From: Halicephalobus mephisto | Lineage: Eukaryota > Nematoda > Chromadorea > Rhabditida > Panagrolaimidae | Assembly: GCA_009193035.1 (NCBI GenBank) | Contig: SWDT01000756.1 | Location: 1-57,725 of the forward strand | Length of the DNA: 57,725 bases | Direction of reading: 5' to 3' | Shown: positions 33,040 to 42,374 of the stretch, in pieces | Numbering within the stretch: position 1 is the stretch's first letter | How the letters are laid out: the number at the start of each line of letters is the position of its first letter | The notes under the pieces: model-generated | What the model was told of the DNA's origin: nothing | Seen by the model: only the letters and a program-made list of their open reading frames with translations | Database searches by the model: none | Program-made: the position numbers and the translations under genes

Positions 33040-35374
33040 TCAACGAATTTTAACTCCATATAATTCAACAAATTCATTTGCTATTTTTTTATGAACATCG
33101 TTGATTTCTTCTTTCGTCAAGGCTTTCTCATTACTTCTGTATACAATTCTATAACATTGACTAGTTTGTTTCTTTTTAGAATGATAAAATTCATCCACAA
33201 TATCCACTTGTTCAACCAGATCCCCTCCTATGGATCTGATCGTATCCATCGCATTAGCTTTCATTTCTTCCGTCGAAAATCCTTCCGGAATCCAAAACGA
33301 AATATCCATATATAACTGTGGATGAATACTTATCGGTTGATAACTAACATTATCCTCTGGTTTTACATTCCTAAACTGACTCAAAAATCCAGTATCTCTA
33401 GTCCAAAATAATCTAATATCCGGGATCGAATAAAGCACCATAGCCAGTCTTTCCAATCCTAATCCAAAAGCCCATCCAACTTTGTCTCCAGCTCCTGCAC
33501 TTTCTAAAAGTTTCTGCTCTACAATTCCACATCCCAAAACTTCCAGCCATTTCTCGTTGTAAAAAACTTCAAGTTCAAAAGATGGATGTGTAAAAGGAAA
33601 ATAAGCATCAACCCATCTCATTTCCACGTTCTGTCCAAAAAGAGCTCTACACAATTCTTCCAAAGTCGATTTCAATCTCAATTCTAGTACAGTACTCGTA
33701 TCCACAGTGTGATTTTCTTGTTTCAAATTTGTTCTTTCAGACAAATTAAATAATTGAACTTCTTGTCCAGGAGGTTGAGAACCAAATAAGTCCTCAGCTG
33801 AATAAATTCTCACTCCTGAAAAAATTAAAACCATTAAAAATTTAATTTTTACAAAATTTTTTAACAAAAACTTCTCAAAAAACTAAAATATTCAACATAA
33901 CAATTTCGAGACTAATTTTTTTGAATTATTTTACTTTTATGAATTTAAAGAAATCAGGATTATATAGGACACAAGATCCTCTAAAGTTAAAAGCTATAAA
34001 AGTACGCATTAAAACACCGCAACTGATCCTACAGTATCCCATTGAGAACGAATTAAAAAATTAAAATTTACCGTAAAAACTAATAGAAAGGCACTATACT
34101 TAAAGGGTTAAAAAATAGACGGGGTGCTTGTCTATTAGTTTTTGCGGTAACCTTACCTTCGACTTGATGGAAACACGGGAAATGGGTCCTGTCGATCTCG
34201 TCTCTTCTGTAGACGTCTCCAAAAACGATAAAAGCGTCGAATCCTTGTTTTATAAGTGAATATTGATGAGCACTAGTGTGGGCCCTGAGGCAATAATCCT
34301 TGTTGACGTAGTAGGTGTCGCTAGGCCTTCTGGAGACATGATCTAGTGGAGTTAGCAAACTGTCAAAGTTCTCGAACACAGAAACAACTCTACTTTGATC
34401 TTCGGTTACAGTAAAAACCGGAGATCTGTTTCCTCGTCTTCTGTGATTCTGATGCATGTGATTGATGATTCTTTGTTTGATCAAATTCAGCGGATTACCT
34501 TCTTCCTTCAGAAGTCGTCTTGGAAAAAGCCTCGTCACAGCGGGAGAAATATTAAACATCGAATCCGGAGTGTATCGTTTCCCATCCAGCTCGAACTTTG
34601 TTGGAATAAACAATTTGGGAATCGCCACTGCCTGTCCCGCGGATGTCGACAACGCAAACGTGGATGTTTCTGAAAATGGAAATAAGTATGCAAAATTTTA
34701 AATGTCAAAAATTTTAAAATAACTATAAAAATTTAAATTTCAAAAAATTAAAAAGCAAAACATATATTAATTTTAAAAATCTTGTTGTTAAAATTCATTT
34801 CCATTTTGAAAACAAATAACTAGTGGCAAAATTAACACATAAATCTTAAAAATTACAAAATTACATCCATATGAATCCTAAAAATCAAAATATTCTTAAA
34901 CAAAATTTGTATATCAAGATTAAATTTGAAAGAATATAATCTATACATTAACCCTAAAGTAAAAGTAGCTTTAAAAATTAAACTAATATATGAATCCTAA
35001 AAATTAAAGATTTCCATTAAATTTATATTAATTCTAGGTTTTTAGTAATTTTGAATAGGTCGAAATTAACATGGGAATTTTATATAAATATAATTTTAAG
35101 AAATCAAAAATAAATATATGAATCCTAAAAATTAAAGATTTCTTACGAAATTCATGTTAATTTTAGGTTTTTAGTAATTTTGAATAAATCGGGATTAACA
35201 TAAGAATTTTATATAAATATAATTTTAAGAAATCAAAAATTAATATATGAATCCTAAAAATTAAAGATTTCTTACGAAATTCATGTTAATTTTAGGTTTT
35301 TAGTAATTTTGAATAAATCGGAATTTATATAAAAACTTACTTATGGGTAACAGCCTGAGGTAGTTTTTAAGCAT
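33040..35374 (-). CDS. FARS2: Mitochondrial phenylalanyl-tRNA synthetase
   Basis: Monomeric class II enzyme that charges mitochondrial tRNA-Phe. Three exons: 35374-35341, 34669-34157, 33815-33040; 440 residues (human about 451). The N-terminus MLKNYLRLLPIKTSTFALS is basic and free of acidic residues, as expected for mitochondrial import. Visible landmarks: FDSLLTPLDHVSRRPSDTYY, LRAHTSAHQ, VFGDVYRRDEIDRTHFPCFH (motif 2), RWVDAYFPFTHPSFELEV and motif 3 GLGLERLAM (residues 300-308). The C-terminal FDX-ACB tRNA-binding domain contains DISFW, GGDLVEQVDIVDEF and CYRIVYRS. The motif-2 exon junction (FHQVEG plus VRIYS) is in phase and aligns with the human form. It diverges from the ZIP9 gene across a 203-bp promoter. 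Confidence 0.97.
34980..35335. repeat. 128-bp tandem repeat, three units, in FARS2 intron 1
   Basis: TGAATCCTAAAAATTAAAGA begins at 34991, 35119 and 35248. Units also share TAGGTTTTTAGTAATTTTGA and TATAAATATAATTTTAAGAA. The last unit abuts the splice donor of exon 1. Confidence 0.85.
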
Positions 35375-35577
35375 CTTGAAGGAGAATAAGAAAAGTTTAC
35401 AACGAACAAGCTCACTTTTGAACGAAATCCAATGGGGGAAAAGAAAACGACGGCGAACGGGGCGAGTGCAGCCTGCTGGCCAGAGTCGTTGCCACGTGCG
35501 AAGGCTTCTCCTGTTTCATGGAGATTGGATTCCTTTTTGAGTGAATCTTAATTGACCACTTAAGCATCTAGAACACG
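35375..35577. promoter_or_regulatory. Bidirectional promoter between FARS2 and ZIP9
   Basis: The two start codons face away from each other across 203 bp of balanced, non-repetitive DNA. Visible candidate elements are a CCAAT box (35429-35433, plus strand) and a CACGTG E-box (35493-35498). No clear TATA box. Assignment of these motifs is inference. Confidence 0.6.
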
Positions 35578-36919
35578 ATGGAAGATCTGGTCTTTCTCCT
35601 CGTCCTGTGCGGGACCATGTTCGTCGGGAGTTATGCCGCCGGATTCCTGCCTTTGGCGTTTACGTTCTCTGAAGTGAGTTTTTTGTTTTTTTTCATATAT
35701 AAATTTTTATTTTTTAAGCAAAAAATAAGATTATTGAGTATCCTGGGGGCAGGACTGCTGGTAGGAACGGCTTTGGCCGTGATCATCCCCGAGGGGGTCG
35801 AGGCTCTGCAGGTCCATCACCGCCATCCAGACCCCGTCAAAACCTTGGGTAATTTGTTTTTTAAAATACTTTCATATATTAATTTCCTTCAGTTCGTCCT
35901 CAGGACACACACAAAGCCAAGGAAATCCTCGAAGGAGAGCAGAATGCCCAGGACGAGCACCCGCCGAGAATCGTCCCCAAAGACGCCGAGATGAATCCAA
36001 AGTTGGTTTTTTTCCTTTTTACCGTCACTTTCGTCCCATTCCAGTGTCCCCATTGATGTAAATGCCCACGGCGATCAAAAAGAACCACAACCCAACAGGA
36101 TCAAAAGAAGCACTGCCGAAGGCGAACTCGGTGAGTGCCTTCTACCCCGGAAATCCACCTTAACCCTTTCCAGATCCCAAAAATCCCCCAGAAGACAACG
36201 ACGAAATAGGTCCGAAGATAGGATACTCCCTTATCCTTGGGTTTTTATTAATGTTACTTGTGGATCAATTGACGAAACAGAAACAGTGTAAGTTTATTTC
36301 TTATATGCCAGTTTTGACATCATCGAGATTTCCAGCCAGTAGACACAAGATAACAGCGACAGTCGGTCTGGTCGTCCATGCTGCCGTGGACGGAATAGCT
36401 CTCGGAAGTGCATCAATGACGGACAAATCAGACATCCAGCTAATCGTTTTCGTCGCCATCATGTTGCACAAAGCTCCGGCCGCTTTCGGTTTGTCGACGA
36501 TTCTGATGATGGAAGGACTAGAAAAGTCGAAAGTGAAGAAGCATTTATTTGTTTTTTCTCTTTCCGCACCTGTGGGAGCTTTGGTGACTTACTTCCTAGT
36601 GCCTCGAGTAGGTTTTGTGATGTTAGGGTTTTACATATGAGGAGTTCAGGAGCAACCAGGGTACTTGACAGAAACCAATTCTTCGACGGGTATCATGCTT
36701 CTCTTCTCCGCTGGGACCTTCTTGTATGTGGCAACAGTCCACGTGCTTCCAGAATTGGCGGAGTCAGCAAGGAAATCAAGAGACCATATCCACCTCCCGA
36801 CGAGTCCTAACAGCAGTCCAAGCCACTCCCATGGAGCCGATTTCAATGCAGCCGAGCTCTGTGTCCTGGTCGTCGGCTCCATCTTGCCATCGGTGCTCAC
36901 GGCTGGTCATCATCACTGA
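35578..36919 (+). CDS. SLC39A9: Zinc transporter ZIP9 (SLC39A9)
   Basis: ZIP-family transporter moving zinc into the cytosol; ZIP9 proteins act at the Golgi and plasma membrane. Seven exons: 35578-35673, 35719-35848, 35893-36001, 36045-36130, 36174-36287, 36336-36607, 36650-36919; 358 residues (human 307). Landmarks: [16 protein letters not shown], then [20 protein letters not shown] (TM2), a histidine/acidic cytoplasmic loop (HHRHPD, PEDNDE), [12 protein letters not shown] and [14 protein letters not shown] (metal-path TM4/TM5), and [19 protein letters not shown]. It ends LTAGHHH, like the human C-terminus. Two splice sites are unusual: the first intron ends TTTTTTAAG, and exon 3 uses a GTTGGT donor. 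Both are needed for phase and match the family alignment. The extra length sits in the loop between TM3 and TM4. Confidence 0.95.
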
Positions 36920-37250
36920 GTTCCGGGTCTCGATAATCTTGCTTCTTCGGCTCTAATACGAGGTTTCCGTCAATGATAGTTGATTCCTGCTCTTTGGATG
37001 TTTTTGGGCTTTGTTGTATAGAATTTTCACTTTTACGGGAGTTACAGCGATATTGTAAAAAGGATAAAAACACATCGGAGATGGAAGGTACTACAGAACT
37101 CAAGGTGATATCCAAATACGGGTATGATTTTACGACAAACACGCAGATGGATGCCACTTTGCGTCTGTAATCCTAATGGGATAGGAATGAAGGAGTATTT
37201 AAACAGGAAACGAAATTAGATACAACACGACAAAGGCTGAAGACTAAAGG
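36920..37250. other. ZIP9 3' flank with competing open frames
   Basis: Non-repetitive DNA. A minus-strand frame ending at 36897 contains TIIDGNLVLEPKKQDYRDPE and an acidic C-terminus, and overlaps the ZIP9 end by 23 bp. A plus-strand frame ending at 37170 contains ELQRYCKKDKNTSEME. Either could be the end of a small or multi-exon gene, but I find no family match and no convincing upstream exons. Confidence 0.25.
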
Positions 37251-37479
37251 TCCCGTGGAGCAGCTTAAAGGACAACGAAAGGCAGACAAATAAAAATTAC
37301 TCAACACGGAATTTTAAAATATACAAATTACAAGAAATTTAAAAATATTCGGCAAAAATTTTATATTTGAAAAAGTTGTGGAATTTAGGTGGAAAAAATA
37401 AAAATTGTTAAGAAAAATCTAAACAAATCTAAAAAATTTGAAAGATGTGTGGAATTTAGGTGAAAAAGTAGATAAATAA

Positions 37480-37860
37480 GAAGTAGATATAACAATAAAG
37501 TGAAAATGAAAAATATTCAACGAGAAATTTTAAAATATTTGAAGAAATCCCGAATTTTAGGTAAAAGAGAAAAAGGAGAGAGTGAGGACAGGACGAGTCG
37601 ATGTCAGTGGAATTATCAGGTTTACCAGTTTTTCAAATTTTTTAGCATTATCACTCTTTTTACGCGGGAATTCAAAAATCCTAAAAATCACAAAAATTAG
37701 AATAACCATTTGTACAAAATTGTCTTGGAACGAATTTCCAGAATTTAGGTAAAGGAAATAAGAAGAGAGCGAGTCGGTTTCTACAGCGATTTGCCAGTTT
37801 TACCATCTTTGAAATTTTGCCAGATTGGACAAACTTGTAGAAAGGCATTCAGGTTTCCGT
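37480..37860. repeat. Dispersed repeat with TTTACGCGGGAATTCAAAAA
   Basis: Two units (about 37500-37690 and 37700-37830) with TTTTAGGTAAAAGAGAAA, GAGTCG and TTTACGCGGGAATTC. They are related to 27030-27270. Confidence 0.6.
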
Positions 37861-37899
37861 TTCAGGACGCAAGAATGAAATCCTACTTTATTTCTTAAC

Positions 37900-38170
37900 T
37901 GATTTTAGGCTGTGTTTCCAAGGATTTACTTCGTCATTTCGACCCGTTCTTTAGTCTGCAAAGATGAGGATGAAGCTTCCTATGTCCCGATATGATGATG
38001 ACCTGTAATTACTCCTCTATTTGAGGTTATTTCTGTGAATATTTCTCCCAAGTGCTCTGGACGGATAACATCTATCCCATATGCCAACGATTAATGGAAT
38101 CAGAGGACATCGAACGTTGCTGTATCTACGAGGAGGTTGATAGTGAAGAAATAATGAGTGTTGTTTTTTG
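37900..38170 (+). other. Possible unrecognised exons
   Basis: Normal composition with plus-strand open segments: after an acceptor-like GATTTTAG at 37902-37909 a frame reads AVFPRIYFVISTRSLVCKDE to a stop near 37999. Another from about 38027 reads FSQVLWTDNIYPICQRLMES, ending near 38170. Other frames and the minus strand are also partly open (for example EASSSSLQTKERVEMTK), so direction is uncertain. No domain recognised. Confidence 0.2.
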
Positions 38171-38960
38171 ATTTCTATAATATTGTTAATTTTTAGGCAT
38201 AAAAAGTGGTTTTTTGCTTCTTGTTAAGTTGTCTAAGAAATTACAGGAGGAAAAAGAAATAATTAATATATGAAGTGGGATTTACTTCAACAAGATTTGT
38301 GATTTCTGGATATATGGGTAATTTAGGTTTCAGCTTGATTTCCGACTTCAGAATCCTGCCCATAACCGAAAGGACTAACTCAATCCAATTACTCTAAAAA
38401 CTACTCTAATTCCGATATATCAAGGCCTGAAATCTAAGGAAATTTTAACGAAATTCACAAAAATCCTAAATTCTAGCAAAATAAGTGCTTTTTTCAACCG
38501 CAATTTGTCCAATAATTATTTTAACACTTACTCACTTAAGTAAGTTGTTCGTTTAGGACTGATTTAGTCCTAATTGACGTTCATGGTTTATAGAATCGGA
38601 TTCCTAATCCACACTAATGGAGCAACCGAAAGCGGCGGGACGAACGCTGCTGGCAGGATGAATGCCAAGACTGGTCAACTTTTGGCGCGCTCCGGAGTCG
38701 GTCCTCGATATAAAACCCTGGTTAGGTTTCGTTTTGATGTCTATTCACGATTTGAGCGTTAGTCCGATCGATCGGAAAATTTCATCTCATTAGTCGGGCA
38801 ACAAGTGTCTTGCGTTCTTGTCCGGTGATTTTTGTTCCACAAGATGATCTGGAGCAATTGTCGTTTTTAACCACGTGCCGTTATTGATTATCCCTTGATT
38901 AATTTTCCGAATTTCATGACAATTATTGATTTTCAGTGGAGGATTTGTACTTACCGTAAG
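38171..38960 (+). promoter_or_regulatory. Upstream region of the PP2A-B56 gene
   Basis: Non-repetitive from about 38560. It contains a TATAAAA (38709-38715), a perfect 12-bp palindrome CCGATCGATCGG (38764-38775) and a CACGTG (38872-38877). The start codon and any 5' exon of the B56 gene should lie in this stretch. ATGs at 38581, 38620, 38660 and 38844 are all possible, and I could not decide among them. Confidence 0.35.
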
Positions 38961-41620
38961 CCATCGCCAAACTGTTCGCCGGGGCCAGCTCGACTCTCCG
39001 CTCCTCTTCAGACGTTCTGAAGGGCGGCAAGAAGAAAGAAAATCCTAAAGTTTGTTTTTATAAAAAATTCATATATTAAAAATTAAATTTTAGTCGGATA
39101 AAAAAGACAAAAAAAAAGATGAAACTCAACCGTCGTCTTCTAACGGAAATTCGTCGCCTGAGAAAACAGTTCCGGCGATAAAAACAGAAGACGTCGAACC
39201 AGTCATGAGTCCCGTCGGGGCCGACGAACCGATCCCCCCCGACGCCCCACCACCGGCCGCTCTTCGGAAACCAACATACGTCATCGGTCCCACTTCTCCC
39301 AGAAGAGACAGAAGACAGTCAAGTTCGCTTTTCAACATCAGTGCCAACAGGGAGCTCCAGAAGCTGCCTCCTCTCAACGGTAGGTTAATTTCATATAAAA
39401 ACTAACTTTTTCATATAAAAACTAACTTGTTTATATAAAAAATAGCTTTTTTCGTGTAAAAACTAACTTTTTCATATAAAAAAACAGCTTTTTTCATATA
39501 AAAACTAACTTGTTTACATAAAAAAACAGCTTTTTTTTATATAAAAACTAACTTGTTTATATAAAAACTAACTTCTTCATGTAAAAAACTAACTTTTTCA
39601 TGTAAAAAATACGGAAATTTTATTTTTAGAAGCTGAGGGAGACCATAGTGAAGAATTGTTCCTTGACAAAATTCGGCAATGTTGTGTTGTTTTCGATTTT
39701 GCAGCTGATCCATTATCGGATTTGAAGTACAAGGAAATCAAAAGAGCAGCATTGAACGAAATTATAGATCATGTCACGAACAACAAAGGAGTCCTGACTG
39801 AGGCGGTTTATCCGGAAGCCATCAGAATGTTCAGTTTGAACGTCTTTCGAGTGCTCTCACCCCCGTCGAATCCTAGTGGAGCTGAGTTTGATCCGGATGA
39901 AGACGAGCCGAGTCTGGAAGCGGCCTGGCCTCATCTGCAATTGGTGTATGAGTTCTTTTTGAGATTTCTAGAATCCCAGGATTTCCAATCTAACATTGCG
40001 AAACGGTACATTGATCAAAAGTTCCTAATTCGTCTGCTGGAGTTGTTCGATTCAGAGGACCCGAGGGAAAGGGATTTCCTGAAAACTACGCTTCATAGAA
40101 TTTACGGAAAATTCCTAGGATTGAGAGCATTCATAAGGAAGCAAATCAACAACATTTTTTACACTTTCATATATGAAACCGAAAGACATTACGGTATTGC
40201 TGAACTTTTGGAAATCCTAGGAAGTATCATCAACGGATTCGCGATGCCGCTGAAGGAAGAACATAAAACTTTTCTGCTTCGAGTACTGTTGCCGCTTCAT
40301 AAGGTAAAATTTTTCAAATTTATTTTTTCTACTTTGATTTTTAGGCTAAATCGTTGTCTGTATATCATCCACAATTGGCATACTGTGTTGTTCAGTTTTT
40401 GGACAAGGATTCTGGTCTTACGGAAGCAGTAATCCACAGTTTGTTGAAATATTGGCCGAAAGTTCATAGTCCTAAAGAAGTTATGTTTTTGAATGAACTG
40501 GAAGAAGTACTGGATGTGATGGAACCGAGTGAATTTAAGAAAGTTATGATTCCAATGTTTCATCAAATTGCGAGATGTGTAAGTTCGCCACATTTTCAAG
40601 TTGCAGAACGAGCTCTATATTACTGGAATAATGAATATATTATGTCACAAATTAACGAAAATGCGACTGTTATTTTGCCTATTATGTTTCCGGCACTTTA
40701 TAGGAATTCAAGAAATCATTGGAATAAAACAATCACGGGATTGATTTATAATGCTCTGAAACTGTTTATGGAAGATAATCAAAAATTGTTTGATACTTGT
40801 ACGCAAAATTACAATAAGCAAAGAGAAAATGAAAAAAAAATTCTACTAGAAAAACAACGAAAATGGGAATTATTAGAACAACAAGCAAGAAAAAATCCAA
40901 ATTATGAAGAAGTTCAAAAAGAATTCAAAAAAACGGATACAGATGGATTTTTTGTGGTTGAAGAAGATTCAAATGGATTGGAATGGACAATGAAACCAGA
41001 AATAATAAAACAAAAAGCAAATCCGGTGAGTTTTTGATTTTTTAATTTTAATAATTGTTTTAAATGTTTATAGTTTTTGTTTTAAAAGTTTTTTACATAA
41101 TTTTGGAAGATATTCTAGGTAAATTTTTAGTTTTTTTTGTCTAAGGATAGAATTTTAGATGTTTTTAGAATCAAGGATTAGGCTTTAGAATTGAGGATTC
41201 TGAAACTTGATTATTAATTTTATTTTTGGGTTCAGAATTTACTAGTCTGATTACGGTATTTTAAGTATTCTTTAAATTTAAGGATATTTAAGAAATTCTA
41301 AAATTGAAATTGGGAGTTTTAGGCTTTAGAATTGAGGATTCTGAAACTTGATTATTAATTTTGTTTTTGGGTTCAGAATTTACTAGTCTGATTACGGTGT
41401 TTTAAGTACTTTTTTTAAGTTTTAATGGTAGACTTGGGATTTAAATGGTTGGACACGTTTTTATATATGAATTGTTTTTTAGAAACCTGACACTTCGAAA
41501 GAAAAAACACTAGCGACTAAACAATCAGAAATCCCACATGATCCTAGAACAGATCGGGCTATTGATGAACACAAGAGACATGCAAGTTATCTGAAGACGG
41601 TTAATAATCCGAACGATTGA
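38961..41620 (+). CDS. PPP2R5: PP2A regulatory subunit B56 (PPP2R5, gamma/delta-like), 5' end unresolved
   Basis: Targets the PP2A phosphatase core to substrates. Exons seen: 38961-39049, 39094-39379, 39630-40303, 40345-41025, 41483-41620; about 620 residues plus an unplaced N-terminus. A basic N-terminal part ([19 protein letters not shown]) and a Pro/Ser-rich segment precede the conserved HEAT-like core, which starts [15 protein letters not shown]. The core includes [80 protein letters not shown] and [19 protein letters not shown]. Joining 40303 to 40345 restores [18 protein letters not shown]. The tail is charged and ends KTVNNPND. Similarity is closer to vertebrate gamma/delta than to epsilon. 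The acceptor before 38961 (CCGTAAG) is atypical, and no in-frame ATG precedes the core except at 39205, so the first exon is missing. Confidence 0.93.
39395..39610. repeat. TTCATATAAAAACTAACTTG tandem repeat in intron
   Basis: About seven units of 22-33 bp fill the intron 39380-39629 of the B56 gene. Confidence 0.8.
41155..41410. repeat. 141-bp direct duplication in B56 intron
   Basis: GGCTTTAGAATTGAGGATTC starts at 41181 and again at 41322, with near-identical flanks (GGTTCAGAATTTACTAGTCT, GATTACGGT). Wording resembles the repeat family at 1785-2570. Confidence 0.8.
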
Positions 41621-41879
41621 GAAAAGCATTTTTACAAAGGGTCTGGTTATTTATGAATTCCCAACTCGAACGAGCGTGATTCCTTTTTTGTTAGAATGTT
41701 TGAAAAGTATTCATTATTGGGCTATCAGTTTTCGCTCAAAAGGAAATTTGAATTGGTTCTATCTATTCGACTGGTGGATTTTGAAACGGAATAAACCTAT
41801 TGTCGAGAGATTTTGGGATGTTGGAGGATTGGGGTGCAAGGAGTGGTCTGGAATTTTTGGTTTTAAAAAAATTGGAGGA

Positions 41880-42120
41880 AATTTTAAATTGATATATGAA
41901 AAAGTTAAAATTTTTTTACGAAATGGTCCTGATGAGAATTTTGGGTTTTAAAAATTTTAATAAGTTTTAATTTGATATATGGAAAAGTTAATTTTCTTCA
42001 TGAAATGGTTCTGATGCGAATTTTTGGTTTTAAAAATTTTAATAAGTTTTAATTTGATATATGGAAAAGTTAAAATTTTTTTACGAAATGGTCCTGATGA
42101 GAATTTTAAGGATTTTTTAA
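41880..42120. repeat. 82-bp tandem repeat, three units
   Basis: Units begin near 41882, 41966 and 42048, with TTTGATATATGGAAAAGTTA and ACGAAATGGTCCTGATGAGA. They lie in the 3' flank of the B56 gene. Confidence 0.85.
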
Positions 42121-42374
42121 ATTTTAAATTGTTACACAAGTTTTTAATAGATCTTAGAGTTTTTGAAATTTCTATAAAGATTTAGTTTGAGAGAATTTCT
42201 GGGATTTTTTAGGATTTTTAGGATTAAACACATTGTTGAACGTAATTGAAGGTTGTTTGGTCTCACGGCGATTGTTTGAACGAGCGAAAAGTGAAATTTG
42301 ATTGCGCGACGTTTTCCCGCTTTTTTTGTTTTTTTAGAATCGTTCATTTTTTCGTTTTTGCTGTGGATTTCGTC
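42121..42374 (+). promoter_or_regulatory. MSH2 promoter and leader
   Basis: Between the tandem repeat and the MSH2 ATG. From 42245 the composition becomes balanced. TTTCCCGC (42313-42320) fits the E2F consensus. TTTTTTTGTTTTTTTAG (ending 42339) is a good splice acceptor just 36 bases before the ATG and could be a trans-splice site. Both roles are inferred. Confidence 0.5.

Noticed and set aside
36646..36900. Minus-strand open frame within the last ZIP9 exon
   Set aside because: It is fully antisense to well-conserved ZIP9 coding sequence.
38764..38775. CCGATCGATCGG as a transposon or attachment site
   Set aside because: A single 12-bp palindrome with no partner; I list it only as a landmark in the B56 upstream region.
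40160..40175. TTTCATATATGAAAC in the B56 gene as a copy of the dispersed palindrome
   Set aside because: It encodes the conserved FIYET peptide of the B56 core, so the match is coincidental.
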